From NCBI RefSeq assembly GCF_001423965.1, contig NZ_LMPV01000006.1:496001-560000 (forward strand): a stretch of 64,000 bases of DNA, in the 5' to 3' direction. The notes under the pieces were generated by a model, which was not told the DNA's origin, searched no databases, and saw only the letters and a list, made by a program, of their open reading frames with translations. The position numbers were made by a program, and so were the translations under genes. Positions 9,005-18,013 of this stretch are shown here, in pieces. This stretch comes from Exiguobacterium sp. Leaf196. GTDB taxonomy: Bacteria; Bacillota; Bacilli; Exiguobacteriales; Exiguobacteriaceae. Each line of letters opens with the position of its first letter. Position 1 is the stretch's first letter.

Positions 9005-9520
9005 TTAGTCTTCTTTCTTAGGAGCAAGCACGAGGAACATGCTGCGTCCTTCCATCTTCGGTCTCTGTTCCACAACACCGAACTCACTTAAATCCGTTGC
9101 GAGGCGTTCGAGAACGCGTCTACCGATTTCCGAGTGAGTGATGGCACGACCGCGGAAACGAATACTCGCTTTCACTTTGTTACCATTCTCCAAGAATTTC
9201 TTCGCATTACGGAATTTCGTTTGGAAGTCGTTCTCCTCGATCGTCGGGCTAAGACGAACTTCTTTCATCTGAATCACTTTCTGATTCTTCCGAGTTTCTT
9301 TGTCCTTCTTTTGCATCTCGAAACGGTATTTACCATAGTCCATGATCTTACAAACTGGCGGTGTCGCTTGTGGAGCGACCATGACGAGGTCAAGTTCCGC
9401 TTCCTCTGCGAGACGTAGCGCTTCGTTGCGTGATTGGACACCTAGTTGAGCACCATCCGCTCCGATAAGACGAACTTCCCGGGCACGGATGCTTTCATTG
9501 ATTAACAGATCTTTGCTAAT
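9005..9520 (-). CDS. infC: Translation initiation factor IF-3 with ATT start
   Basis: IF-3 binds the 30S subunit and enforces correct start codon selection. From the proposed start the protein has 171 residues, the normal size, opening (M)[19 protein letters not shown], with the linker and the C-terminal domain ([38 protein letters not shown]). The start codon is ATT at 9520-9518, spaced 7 bases from GGAGGT. No ATG, GTG or TTG fits: the upstream in-frame ATG lies inside or before the ribosome binding site and would add a non-conserved extension. A rare AUU start is a conserved feature of infC, since IF-3 discriminates against it and so limits its own synthesis. The gene heads the infC-rpmI-rplT operon. 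Confidence 0.95.
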   Translation of the reverse strand: MSKDLLINESIRAREVRLIGADGAQLGVQSRNEALRLAEEAELDLVMVAPQATPPVCKIMDYGKYRFEMQKKDKETRKNQKVIQMKEVRLSPTIEENDFQTKFRNAKKFLENGNKVKASIRFRGRAITHSEIGRRVLERLATDLSEFGVVEQRPKMEGRSMFLVLAPKKED

Positions 9521-9540
9521 GGTTAGCACCTCCATCGTGC

Positions 9541-9722
9541 ATTGCACGAAAAATGAATGATAGAAAACGCTATAAAAAAAGCGTCGGCAGTTTTTCCCGC
9601 CCACACTCATAAGGAACGCCAAGGCACAGCATTTGCTATACATTGCGTATCTTCATGATGAACCAGTACGAGTTATCATACATGGTGAGAAGCGGGATGC
9701 TTCTGCTTTGTTGTCATTTCAC
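9541..9722 (-). ncRNA. L20-type autoregulatory leader of infC operon
   Basis: Between the promoter and infC lies a leader of about 180 bases ending in a GC-rich hairpin with a T7 run (9574-9606: GTGTGGGCGG with CTGCCGACGC). Upstream is a hairpin built on AGAAGC/GCTTCT. This matches the known layout of the Firmicute L20 leader, where L20 binding favours the terminator. The class is recognised by position and pattern; no covariance model was run. Confidence 0.85.
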
Positions 9723-9728
9723 TTTGCT

Positions 9729-9758
9729 ATCATAGCACTTGTTTTCCCGTGATGTCAA
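9729..9758 (-). promoter_or_regulatory. Promoter of the infC-rpmI-rplT operon
   Basis: A perfect -35 TTGACA (9753-9758) and -10 TATGAT (9729-9734) with an 18-base spacer on the minus strand. Transcription would start near 9722, at the beginning of the L20 leader. Confidence 0.88.
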
Positions 9759-9910
9759 GCCGCTTTCTATGTTCTTACAGAACGTTGCTCACATACTTGA
9801 TTATAATAGCAATCCTTTTACGGATAAGCAAGAAGTTTCTAACCTGTTTTTCACGGGTACATTCATAACATGAAAAAAGATTCAGAACATTCGCAAGCAA
9901 AACTGTTTAT

Positions 9911-9934
9911 TTAGAATGATTATTGTTTTATAAT
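9911..9934 (+). promoter_or_regulatory. PerR box and -10 region upstream of katA
   Basis: TTAGAATGATTATTG (9911-9925) matches the Per box TTATAATNATTATAA at 12 of 14 defined positions. It lies next to a TATAAT -10 element (9929-9934). PerR is the peroxide sensor that represses catalase in Bacillales, so peroxide-inducible expression of the downstream catalase is expected. Confidence 0.8.
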
Positions 9935-9967
9935 TAATTTAATCTTACATAAAGGGGAGAATAACAG

Positions 9968-11437
9968 ATGACTGAAAAACGATTAACGACCAATCAAGGT
10001 GTACCAATCGGAGACAACCAGAATTCACGTACGGCTGGACGTCGCGGACCAACTTTATTAGAAGACTATCAATTAATTGAAAAGATGGCCCATTTCGATC
10101 GGGAACGTGTACCTGAGCGCGTCGTACATGCTCGTGGCTTTGGTGCTCACGGTGTCTTCACTGTCAAAAATTCGATGAAAAAGTACACGAAAGCTGCGTT
10201 TTTACAAGAAGAAGGGACAGAAGTTCCTGTTTTCGCCCGCTTCTCGACTGTTATTCACGGCACGCATTCTCCAGAGACGCTCCGCGATCCACGTGGATTC
10301 TCTGTCAAGTTCTATACAGAAGAAGGAAACTGGGATTTCGTCGGGAACAACCTTCCTGTCTTCTTCATTCGTGACGCCATGAAATTCCCGGATATGGTCC
10401 ATTCTCTCAAACCAGATCCACGCACGAATATTCAAGATCCTGACCGTTACTGGGACTTCATGACACTTCGTCCGGAATCGACGAACATGCTCATGCACCT
10501 TTTCACGGATGAGGGTATTCCTGCAAGCTACCGTAAAATGCGTGGTTCTTCCGTTCACTCGTTCAAATGGGTGAATGCACACGGTAATACGGTTTATGTG
10601 AAACTACGCTGGGTACCAAAAGCTGGTGTTCATAATCTCTCAGCTGAAGAAGCAACAGAGATTCAAGGAAAAGATTTCAACCATGCTTCAAACGATACGT
10701 TCCAAGCGATTGAAGATGGCGATTACCCGGAATGGGATCTGTTCGTACAGGTACTTGATCCGGCTGACGTCGATCAGTTCGATTTCGATCCGCTCGACGC
10801 GACAAAAGATTGGTTTGAGGATGTCATTCCGTTCCAACACGTTGGTACAATGACATTGAACAAAAATGTCGACAACTACTTTGCTGAAACAGAATCGGTT
10901 GGTTTTAACCCAGGTGTCTTGATTCCAGGGATGTTGCCATCTGAAGATAAGTTACTACAAGGTCGCTTGTTCTCTTACTCAGATACACAACGCTACCGTA
11001 TTGGCACGAATTATCAACAACTTCCAATCAACTGTCCGTTTGCACAAGTGAACAACTACCAACGTGACGGTGCAATGCCGGTCGGTCAGCAAACGAGTCC
11101 GGTCAACTACGAACCGAACCGTTATCAAGAAGAACCAAAAGAAACACCCGAGTATACGGAAGAAAATCAACCGTTGCTTGATGATAAACACGGTCGTCTC
11201 GAAATCGAGAAGACGAATAACTTTGGTCAAGCCGGAGAAGTATACCGTCGTCTGACAGAAGAAGAGCAAGCAGCTCTTCTGAAGAACCTCGTCAACGACC
11301 TTCAGCAAGTCCGTCATGAAAATACGGTCCTGCTCGCAATCTGTAACTTCTATCGTGCTGATGCATCACTCGGTCAGAAGCTATCAGAAGCGCTTCAAGT
11401 CAATATCGAACCGTTCCTGCAACAAATGCGTTCATAA
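9968..11437 (+). CDS. katA: Heme catalase, monofunctional small-subunit type
   Basis: This 489-residue clade-3-type catalase converts hydrogen peroxide to water and oxygen in the cytoplasm. The catalytic His is in RVVHARGFGAHG (about residue 54), the active-site Asn in FVGNNLPVFFIRDAMKFPD, and the proximal heme Tyr in RLFSYSDTQRYRIGTN (about residue 337). The start ATG follows AAAGGGGAGAATAACAG. A Per box and -10 element lie directly upstream, and a terminator directly downstream, so it is a single-gene unit. Length and motif order are normal for the family. Confidence 0.98.
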   Translation: MTEKRLTTNQGVPIGDNQNSRTAGRRGPTLLEDYQLIEKMAHFDRERVPERVVHARGFGAHGVFTVKNSMKKYTKAAFLQEEGTEVPVFARFSTVIHGTHSPETLRDPRGFSVKFYTEEGNWDFVGNNLPVFFIRDAMKFPDMVHSLKPDPRTNIQDPDRYWDFMTLRPESTNMLMHLFTDEGIPASYRKMRGSSVHSFKWVNAHGNTVYVKLRWVPKAGVHNLSAEEATEIQGKDFNHASNDTFQAIEDGDYPEWDLFVQVLDPADVDQFDFDPLDATKDWFEDVIPFQHVGTMTLNKNVDNYFAETESVGFNPGVLIPGMLPSEDKLLQGRLFSYSDTQRYRIGTNYQQLPINCPFAQVNNYQRDGAMPVGQQTSPVNYEPNRYQEEPKETPEYTEENQPLLDDKHGRLEIEKTNNFGQAGEVYRRLTEEEQAALLKNLVNDLQQVRHENTVLLAICNFYRADASLGQKLSEALQVNIEPFLQQMRS

Positions 11438-11443
11438 CGCAAA

Positions 11444-11478
11444 ACGAGCACCCTCGACACTAGTCTTGGGTGCTTGTT
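11444..11478. terminator. Terminator of katA
   Basis: GAGCACCC and GGGTGCTTG form a stem just after the katA stop, followed by a short T-rich stretch. The convergent beta-helix gene may share it. Confidence 0.65.
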
Positions 11479-11484
11479 TGTGTC

Positions 11485-12690
11485 TTAGTATGGAATAAAA
11501 TCGTAACGCTCTGCCGTTTTATACGTGAACTCGTTCAGTTTTTTGAATAAGACGATTTGATCGAGTCCAACCTGCTTGACTGTATTTTGTTGCATGTACC
11601 GTTTTTGATCTGCTGTAAACGTATTATAGATTGGAGCATAGCCGTTACTTTGGAACGGTTGCATTTGAATCGCGCGATCCGCGTCTTCCAATCGATTGTA
11701 GCGAATTGTCCCTCCGACAACTCCTCTACCGAGAATCGTCATCGCTTTTCCATCTGCTCGATGCACGTTTCGGATCGTATTGTAGCGGAGCGTTGGATTC
11801 TCCCAGTTCATCATCGAAATCGCATAATCCTTCGTTCCGTCAATCGTGTTTTTTTCAATCCGGACATTCGTGTGTAATTTGTTTTCCGTGTATTGATGTG
11901 TGCCGATTGCCACATTGATGTTACGGAATAAGTTATTACGAATCGTGATATCTTCATTTGGAGTGCCATCTTGATTCGACCACTTCCAGTTGAAACCCTT
12001 CGTGATTGGATCTGGGGTATCGAGATTAATCGATTCATTCGGACCTGTATTCGGTATCATGACGGCATCGACGAATTTCATGTTTTCGATGACTGCCTTC
12101 TTCGTTGCATCAAGTTCCATCGCATGTGAACCCTTTTGATTCCGTACCGTAATACCGCCGATGTACAAATTTTGATTATGGGCAATAGCGAAAGCCGAAC
12201 CACGCGCATATTGATTCAAGTCGATCTGTGCATTCCCCTTACCGACGAGTTTAACATTCTGGGAACCGTTATATTTGCCAACTTTTTTATTCAGACGTAA
12301 AACCGATGGCGCAACGAAATCAAAGACACTCGTCGTCGAACTAATCTTTGTCGTCCCTGTCTCTGTCGTCTTTTTGATGATGACACCATCCTCTAGGATC
12401 ACCGTCGTATTGGACGGGATACCAACACGTAACGGGGACAGATACGTTCCCTTTGTTAGAACGAGGGTGCCTCCCCCTTCTTTTTCAAGTCGTTCCAAAT
12501 AAGAACGCATCGTATAATGATTGCGTGTCTTTGCATTATAGGTCGTATATTTACGGATTGCTGGGTCAATCGCTTCTGTTTTTGGTGTAATCCGGTATGT
12601 TTTTTTAATCGTTGTCGCCTTCGCTTCGCTCGGATGAATACCGATTAAAAGTGAAGAAGCGATGAATACAGCGAGGGTTGTTTTCTTCAA
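11485..12690 (-). CDS. Secreted right-handed beta-helix protein of unknown substrate
   Basis: The 401-residue protein has a Sec signal peptide (residues 1 to about 25, hydrophobic core TLAVFIASSLLIGI, cleavage near SEAKA). The mature part has repeated Asn/Ile strands typical of a parallel beta helix (NVKLVGKGNAQIDLN, NLYIGGITVRNQKGSH, ITIRNNLFRNINVAIGTH, NVRIEKNTIDGT, LRYNTIRNVHRADG). This fold occurs in pectate lyases, polygalacturonase-like hydrolases and periplasmic copper proteins. I could not pick out a catalytic triad, so the substrate is not assigned; a cell-wall or exopolysaccharide role is possible. The start is TTG at 12690, following GGAAGGAAG. It stands alone between katA and thrS and is absent from the Bacillus order here, so it may be a local insertion. 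Confidence 0.8.
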   Translation of the reverse strand: MKKTTLAVFIASSLLIGIHPSEAKATTIKKTYRITPKTEAIDPAIRKYTTYNAKTRNHYTMRSYLERLEKEGGGTLVLTKGTYLSPLRVGIPSNTTVILEDGVIIKKTTETGTTKISSTTSVFDFVAPSVLRLNKKVGKYNGSQNVKLVGKGNAQIDLNQYARGSAFAIAHNQNLYIGGITVRNQKGSHAMELDATKKAVIENMKFVDAVMIPNTGPNESINLDTPDPITKGFNWKWSNQDGTPNEDITIRNNLFRNINVAIGTHQYTENKLHTNVRIEKNTIDGTKDYAISMMNWENPTLRYNTIRNVHRADGKAMTILGRGVVGGTIRYNRLEDADRAIQMQPFQSNGYAPIYNTFTADQKRYMQQNTVKQVGLDQIVLFKKLNEFTYKTAERYDFIPY

Positions 12691-12739
12691 TCTGTAACTT
12701 CCTTCCTATTATTCAAAACATTTCATCCACTGAAGGTCT

Positions 12740-12786
12740 ATTATAGCATTTATCCAATTAAAGGAAAAATGACATTTGGTCATTTT
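12740..12786 (-). promoter_or_regulatory. Promoter with inverted repeat upstream of the beta-helix gene
   Basis: On the minus strand a TATAAT -10 box lies at 12740-12745. A perfect 8-bp inverted repeat AAAATGAC / GTCATTTT with a 5-base centre (12766-12786) covers the expected -35 region. This looks like an operator rather than a terminator, because no T-run follows. The regulator is unknown. Confidence 0.5.
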
Positions 12787-12854
12787 AGATAGATTCAGTT
12801 GGATGTTCTACCTGTTTCATCGGTATGAAATTGGTTTCTTTCAAGCATCCCATC

Positions 12855-12898
12855 ACAAAAACAATCCGCCCTACATCAGCAGGGCGGATTGTTTTTGT
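12855..12898. terminator. Strong bidirectional-type terminator after thrS
   Basis: An 18-bp perfect stem, ACAAAAACAATCCGCCCT with its complement, surrounds an 8-base loop. The A- and T-rich ends give a T-run on either strand. It ends thrS transcription. Confidence 0.92.
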
Positions 12899-12907
12899 AT
12901 ACATGAA

Positions 12908-14848
12908 TTATTTTGAACGATTTGCGATTTCTTGCTCTAAATCTGCAATGAATTGTTCGAGTGATGCATTACTCGAGTCTTTTGAACCGTAACGACGAAT
13001 GTTGACTTCGCGTGATTCAACTTCTTTGTCACCTAAAACGAGCATGACCGGTACTTTATTGACTTGTGCTTCACGAATACGATAACCGAGTTTCTCGTCA
13101 CGGAAATCTGTTTCGACGCGGATTCCCTTTTTCAACAGGATCGCTTTGATTTCACGAGCATAGTCTTCATGAACACCAGAAACCGGAATCAATTTCACCT
13201 GAACGGGTGCGAGCCATGTTGGGAATGCGCCTTTGTATTCTTCGATCAAGTAAGCAACGAATCGTTCCATCGTTGATACGACACCTCGGTGTAAGACGAC
13301 TGGACGGTGATCTTGTCCGTCGTTCCCTTTGTATGTCAATTCGAATCGCTCTGGTAAGAGGAAGTCGAGTTGGACTGTTGAGAGCGTCTCATCTTTACCA
13401 AGCGCTGTCCGAACTTGAACGTCAAGCTTTGGTCCGTAGAATGCGGCTTCGCCTTCTGCTTCGAAGTATTCGAGTTCGAGCTCATCCATTGTTTCTTTCA
13501 ACTCACGTTGCGCCATTTCCCAGATCGCATCGTTGTCGAAGTACTTCTCTTTGTCCGCTGGGTCACGGTATGAAAGACGGAACTTGTAATCTGTGATCCC
13601 GAAATCAGCATAGACTTCTTGAATGAGATGAACGATGGCTTTAAACTCATCTTTCATTTGGTCAGGACGGACGAACGTATGTCCATCGTTAAGAACCATG
13701 TAACGAACACGTTGAAGACCAGTCAAGGCACCAGACATTTCGTAACGGTGCATGCCACCAAGCTCCGCGACACGAAGTGGTAAATCACGGTACGAACGTG
13801 GTTCGTTCTTATAGATCATCATATGGTGTGGACAGTTCATCGGGCGAAGAACAAGTTCTTCATTGTCCATCTCCATTTTCGGGAACATGTCATCTTGATA
13901 GTGATCCCAGTGCCCCGATGTCTTGTATAGATCGACTGAACCGAGGACCGGTGTATAGACGTGCTCATACCCAAGTTCGAGTTCTTTATCGACGATATAA
14001 CGCTCGACTGTCCGACGGATCGCTGCTCCTTTTGGTAACCACATCGGAAGTCCTTGACCGACTTCTTGAGAAGTGAAGAATAAACCAAGTTCCTTCCCGA
14101 GTTTCCGGTGATCCCGTTCTTTTGCTTCAGCGAGGAAGTGGAGGTGTTGTTTCAACTGATCTTTTGTTGCCCATGCTGTACCGTAAATCCGTTGTAACAT
14201 CTTGTTTTTCGAATCACCACGCCAGTAAGCACCAGCAATGCTCATCAATTTGAAGACTTGTAGCTTCGCTGTCGCTGGAACGTGTGGTCCACGGCAGAGA
14301 TCGAAGAATTCGCCTTGACGGTAAATCGTCAAATCCTGATCAGCAGGAATCGACTCGATCAATTCAATCTTCAACGGATCATTGAGTTCTTTATAGATGG
14401 CGAGTGCCTCGTCACGCGAGACGACTTCTCGTTCGATCGGCAAGTTTTCACCGGCGATTTTATTCATCATCTTCTCGATTTCTGGAAGGTCCTCTTCTGT
14501 CAGACGACGTTCCATATCGATGTCATAGTAAAAACCATTCTCGATTGTCGGTCCAATTCCAAGATGAATCGTTTCATCCGGATACAGACGTTTGATGGCT
14601 TGTGCCATCAAATGAGCTGATGAGTGACGAATCAAGTCGAGTCCTTCTTCTGAATCCGGCATGATCAATTCAATTGTACCGTCCTCTTCGATTGGACGAC
14701 GGTAATCGATGGCGTGCCCGTTCAATTTAGCAGCAAAGGCTTTTTTACGAAGACCTGGGCTGATCGAAGCTGCCACTTCTTCAGCTGTCGTGCCGGCTGC
14801 AAATTCCTTTACGGCGCCGTCTGGAAATGTAAGTGCGATGTTTGACAT
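12908..14848 (-). CDS. thrS: Threonine--tRNA ligase
   Basis: This 646-residue class II synthetase charges tRNA-Thr. It has an N-terminal TGS domain (1-62), the editing domain with [11 protein letters not shown] (about 75) and later CRGPHVPAT, the catalytic core (about 245-540) with the zinc ligands in [13 protein letters not shown] and [20 protein letters not shown] as motif 3, and the C-terminal anticodon-binding domain (about 545-640). The start ATG at 14848 follows AAAGGGGGAAACAGTC. A T-box leader precedes the gene and a strong terminator follows, so it is a single-gene unit. Confidence 0.98.
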   Translation of the reverse strand: MSNIALTFPDGAVKEFAAGTTAEEVAASISPGLRKKAFAAKLNGHAIDYRRPIEEDGTIELIMPDSEEGLDLIRHSSAHLMAQAIKRLYPDETIHLGIGPTIENGFYYDIDMERRLTEEDLPEIEKMMNKIAGENLPIEREVVSRDEALAIYKELNDPLKIELIESIPADQDLTIYRQGEFFDLCRGPHVPATAKLQVFKLMSIAGAYWRGDSKNKMLQRIYGTAWATKDQLKQHLHFLAEAKERDHRKLGKELGLFFTSQEVGQGLPMWLPKGAAIRRTVERYIVDKELELGYEHVYTPVLGSVDLYKTSGHWDHYQDDMFPKMEMDNEELVLRPMNCPHHMMIYKNEPRSYRDLPLRVAELGGMHRYEMSGALTGLQRVRYMVLNDGHTFVRPDQMKDEFKAIVHLIQEVYADFGITDYKFRLSYRDPADKEKYFDNDAIWEMAQRELKETMDELELEYFEAEGEAAFYGPKLDVQVRTALGKDETLSTVQLDFLLPERFELTYKGNDGQDHRPVVLHRGVVSTMERFVAYLIEEYKGAFPTWLAPVQVKLIPVSGVHEDYAREIKAILLKKGIRVETDFRDEKLGYRIREAQVNKVPVMLVLGDKEVESREVNIRRYGSKDSSNASLEQFIADLEQEIANRSK

Positions 14849-14872
14849 GACTGTTTCCCCCTTTTACAAAAT

Positions 14873-15116
14873 AAAAAAGACTCATCCCTAAAAAGGGACG
14901 AGTCTTAATCTCGTGGTACCACCCTCGTTCCCGGACCATGCACTGGTTCGGCTCGAACACGCGTTAACGGGCGTGAGGCGCAAACGGATTAGCCCCGTTC
15001 GTGCTATGAGGGAGTAAAGACATGAATGATGCCATGAGAAGCTTCCACCGTTCTTCTCTCGCTAGTTTGGTTCATTTCATACTCCATATCCTCAATCGTT
15101 GCATCGTCTATTGACG
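14873..15116 (-). ncRNA. T-box leader of thrS
   Basis: The T-box sequence CGAGGGTGGTACCACGAG lies at 14911-14928 on the minus strand. It is followed by the terminator stem GACTCGTCCCT / AGGGATGAGTC and a T-run (14873-14903). In the lower Stem I, the helix ATGA/TCAT and base pairs GAGG/CCTC frame a loop with an ACT (Thr) triplet at 15013-15015, the likely specifier. The surrounding GAA normally seen before the specifier is not present, so this triplet is assigned with moderate certainty. Confidence 0.93.
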
Positions 15117-15123
15117 TGTCATT

Positions 15124-15153
15124 AGTATAACGAATTCGTTGCTTCCTTGACAA
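15124..15153 (-). promoter_or_regulatory. Promoter of the thrS T-box transcript
   Basis: TTGTCA (15148-15153) and TATACT (15124-15129) on the minus strand, spacer 18 bases. The predicted transcript starts near 15116. It sits immediately after the dnaI stop codon. Confidence 0.75.
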
Positions 15154-15159
15154 GAAAAA

Positions 15160-16077
15160 TTAGTAGCGACGTCGATTTTCACCAAGGAACTCGATTGGTT
15201 GCGTCGTCGTCCGGATTCGTTCCATCAGTCGTGCAGCCTTTAATTTATCGCCTTGATCATTTGTGATTCCGAAATGGAGCTCGAGTTCATCATAAGATAA
15301 GTTCGAGCTGAATAATGTCGGCAGACGATGCATCATGCGATACTGCAAAATGATCCCGAACAATTCATCCCGTACCCACGGACTGATCGATTCAGCACCG
15401 ATATCGTCAATCAACAAGACTGGAATCGTTTGAAATCCTTCGAGGAATGTATCGAATGAGTCAGACCGAATCCGCCGTTTCGCTTCAGCGACAAACCCAG
15501 GGGCATGAACAAGGATCGTTGCAATCCGTTCTTTTTTCAAAGCATTCCCGATCGCAGCCAAGAGGTATGTTTTCCCGACACCAAAGCTACCATGAAGGTA
15601 TAATCCCTTGACCGTCTCCTTCGAGCGGAGATGATTGAGGAACTGAGACGCCGCACGCAAGGCAAGCTTACGGTCCGTCGTCGATAAGTCAAAATCACTG
15701 AAGTTCGCATCGCGGACTTCATCCGGCAGGAACAGGCTCTTAAATTTCTTCTCAAGCGCACGTTCATCCTCTCGGTCTTTTAACGCTTGCGACTTCTCAT
15801 ACGAGACGACGATCTGTCCTTTTTCGACGTGCAGGATCGGCTGGTACCCTTCGATGACTGCCTTACTTTCAATCAGTCGATTTCCGTCCATCTGTTCCGC
15901 ATATTCATTCAATTTGAGCATGCCCCGCTCGATCATCCGTTGATCGATTTCCGGATGTGTCCGCAAGAACATAACGACACCTGGATGAGACAACACTCGT
16001 TGTTGAATCGCTCGAACCGATTCTGCGACGTCCGGTCGACTTAATATTTTTTCGATAGATGATTGGATATGTTCCAT
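15160..16077 (-). CDS. dnaI: Primosomal helicase loader DnaI
   Basis: The 305-residue AAA+ ATPase loads the replicative helicase DnaC at oriC and at restarting forks. The N-terminal helicase-binding part (1-130) is followed by Walker A in LYLHGSFGVGKTYLLAAIGNAL (GSFGVGKT, about 173), Walker B VLLIDDIGAE (about 232) and the sensor region SPWVRDELFGIILQYR. The usual zinc-ligand cysteines of the N-terminal domain of B. subtilis DnaI are not evident. The gene follows dnaB by 12 bases, the standard dnaB-dnaI pair. The ribosome binding site AAAGGAGTCGAGAC precedes the ATG. Confidence 0.95.
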   Translation of the reverse strand: MEHIQSSIEKILSRPDVAESVRAIQQRVLSHPGVVMFLRTHPEIDQRMIERGMLKLNEYAEQMDGNRLIESKAVIEGYQPILHVEKGQIVVSYEKSQALKDREDERALEKKFKSLFLPDEVRDANFSDFDLSTTDRKLALRAASQFLNHLRSKETVKGLYLHGSFGVGKTYLLAAIGNALKKERIATILVHAPGFVAEAKRRIRSDSFDTFLEGFQTIPVLLIDDIGAESISPWVRDELFGIILQYRMMHRLPTLFSSNLSYDELELHFGITNDQGDKLKAARLMERIRTTTQPIEFLGENRRRY

Positions 16078-16089
16078 GTCTCGACTCCT

Positions 16090-17451
16090 TTAGTTCCCCT
16101 TCAGTTCTCGTAAGATCCGTTCCATTTCTTCATCATCTGGAACATCTGCTTCGAAACTCGCTTTTTTAGAGGCTTCGTACTGCTGCTGTTTTGCTTTCTC
16201 TTCTTGCAACCACTTCGGATTCGGACCGCCATTCGTGTTGCTTGTCCGTCCCCGGCGACCACCAACGGTTTGACGCGCACGTTCTTGTTTTTGCTCCTGC
16301 TTTTTTGAAATCAACTCATCCTGCTCCTGCGTCTTCGCTAGTGCCTCGGATGCCGTCACGTATCCCTTCTGTTTCCAATCATCAACGATCGATAAGAGGA
16401 AGTTCTTGCTGAAGCGATTATCTTTTTTGATGACGAGCGCATAGTAGTACGCAGCATTGACGATCCCAGACGACATCTCATAATCGATGATCAATTGTTG
16501 GATCAATTCTTCATCCCGTTCAGACAACGCTTTGACCTTTCGCAACTTCGCTACATAATGCTTCGGATGGGTGCTTTCCATCGTCTCCGTCGCTTCGATG
16601 TCTCCGACCTCGATCGTGTCTAGTGAGGCGACCTTCGCTTTTTTCTCCCGGCTGAGTTTTTGTTTCGCTGACAACATCATCTGTTTGCAGCGTTCTTGCT
16701 TCTCAGCATCGGTCATCGGCAAGTACGCTTCGTGACGGAAACGGGCATTCAACAGTTCCGCCATCAATGCTTCATTCGACTGCGTGACGTAAGCAAGCTT
16801 CACGAGCAGATGATCGATTGCCTTTGAGTAAAATGTTCGTGGCAGGAAACGATCGGTCTGTCGCTTCATCTCTTCTAGATCAAACGAATAGTCGAATTCA
16901 TATACCGCACGTTCCTGTTTCGCATAAGCTTTCGGCTGATGAGCGGAAGCAAGACCAGCTTTTACGTCGAACACTTGATCAAATCGAACCGTCCGATCAA
17001 CGATGTTCTTCGGAAGCGGCTCCGTCCGAAAACGATGCTGTAACGACCGGAACCGGATTTCACCGACGCGATAGAACAGCAGACTCGATAACACCCCGTC
17101 ATTCAAGAAGGTGTTCGGCGCGAGCGGAACCCGGATTTGATAAATGTAACGATAAGCGGCTTGGCGCGCTTCGAACGTTCGAATCAACCCGATCCCTTCT
17201 AGCTTAAATAACTCTTCCTTGAACTCATCGACGGAAAACCCGAGTAGTGTTCCGAGTTCCGCATGGGAAATATACTGGGATTTCGTTTTCCCTGGGATCA
17301 TCTCACTCCAAAACGTTTGATAGAGCCCAAGCGCTTTAACACCGATAATCGGCTGGTATAAATAATATAAAGATTGATAAGCTTCACGGTCGACGACACC
17401 ATTGCTCATCACTAAGCAAAGGTCGGTACCGGAAAGTTCACGTTCTACCAT
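16090..17451 (-). CDS. dnaB: Replication initiation and membrane attachment protein DnaB
   Basis: This 453-residue protein corresponds to the Firmicute-specific DnaB (not the E. coli helicase). It acts with DnaD and DnaI to load the replicative helicase and links oriC to the membrane. Visible features are an N-terminal winged-helix part (ending around ELGTLLGFSVDEFKEELFKL), a central charged linker, and a DnaB/DnaD C-terminal domain (about 320-385, DEELIQQLIIDYEMSSGIVNAAYYYA ending in FLLSIVDDWKQKGY). The extreme C-terminus is rich in Lys, Gln and Glu. The start ATG follows AAAGGACGAGTCAG. A terminator-like hairpin lies between nrdR and this gene. Confidence 0.93.
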   Translation of the reverse strand: MVERELSGTDLCLVMSNGVVDREAYQSLYYLYQPIIGVKALGLYQTFWSEMIPGKTKSQYISHAELGTLLGFSVDEFKEELFKLEGIGLIRTFEARQAAYRYIYQIRVPLAPNTFLNDGVLSSLLFYRVGEIRFRSLQHRFRTEPLPKNIVDRTVRFDQVFDVKAGLASAHQPKAYAKQERAVYEFDYSFDLEEMKRQTDRFLPRTFYSKAIDHLLVKLAYVTQSNEALMAELLNARFRHEAYLPMTDAEKQERCKQMMLSAKQKLSREKKAKVASLDTIEVGDIEATETMESTHPKHYVAKLRKVKALSERDEELIQQLIIDYEMSSGIVNAAYYYALVIKKDNRFSKNFLLSIVDDWKQKGYVTASEALAKTQEQDELISKKQEQKQERARQTVGGRRGRTSNTNGGPNPKWLQEEKAKQQQYEASKKASFEADVPDDEEMERILRELKGN

Positions 17452-17475
17452 CTGACTCGTCCTTTCCTTAGGGAG

Positions 17476-17512
17476 AAAAAGAGAGGTGCGCTGACCGGAC
17501 AGACGACCTCTC
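17476..17512 (-). terminator. Terminator-like hairpin between nrdR and dnaB
   Basis: On the minus strand GAGAGGT (17506-17512) pairs with ACCTCTC (17481-17487), with an inner CTG/CAG, and is followed by TTTTT. It lies 25-30 bases before the dnaB start, so little room remains for a promoter downstream of it. It may act as an attenuator inside the operon. Confidence 0.75.
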
Positions 17513-17523
17513 TTATATCACGT

Positions 17524-18000
17524 TCAATTCTCACGGTCATTTTCCTGATGTCGCTCCATCAGTTCAGAGAGCTCTTGGAAAAAGACATTGATGTCCTTAA
17601 ATTGTTTATAAACACTCGCAAAGCGGACATATGCCACTTCGTCAACGGATGCTAGTTCATTTAATACGAGACGTCCGACCTGCTCACTTGGAATCTCATG
17701 CTGAGCTGTCGCTCGTAATGCCTTTTCGACCCGACTGACGACTGTTTCTAGCTGTTCAATCGAAATCGGTCGTTTTTCACAGGCACGCACTAATCCGCGT
17801 AGAATTTTCTCGCGATTGAACTCGTCACGCGTTCCGTCTTTCTTTACGATGATTAAAGGGGTCTGCTCGACCATTTCGAATGTCGTAAAACGATAGCCAC
17901 AAGACTCACATTCACGTCTTCTTCGAATCGAACCGAAATCCTGGACTGGTCTTGAATCCAGTACTTTTGTTCCGTTAAAATTACAGGCTGGACAGCGCAT
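17524..18000 (-). CDS. nrdR: Ribonucleotide reductase repressor NrdR
   Basis: The 158-residue protein is NrdR, which represses ribonucleotide reductase genes when dATP is high. The N-terminal zinc ribbon reads [18 protein letters not shown] with a second Cys pair in [13 protein letters not shown]. The ATP-cone domain follows (about 48-140, [20 protein letters not shown]). The ATG at 18000 is chosen because GGAGGTACGGC precedes it and MRCP is the conserved start; an upstream in-frame codon would add 12 unconserved residues. It lies between a small unknown gene and dnaB, as in Bacillus. No NrdR box was seen in the window. Confidence 0.97.
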   Translation of the reverse strand: MRCPACNFNGTKVLDSRPVQDFGSIRRRRECESCGYRFTTFEMVEQTPLIIVKKDGTRDEFNREKILRGLVRACEKRPISIEQLETVVSRVEKALRATAQHEIPSEQVGRLVLNELASVDEVAYVRFASVYKQFKDINVFFQELSELMERHQENDREN

Positions 18001-18013
18001 GCCGTACCTCCGT

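Noticed and set aside
9521-9643. An N-terminal extension of IF-3 starting from an upstream ATG.
   Set aside because: It covers the L20 leader terminator and the ribosome binding site, and the extra residues are not conserved.
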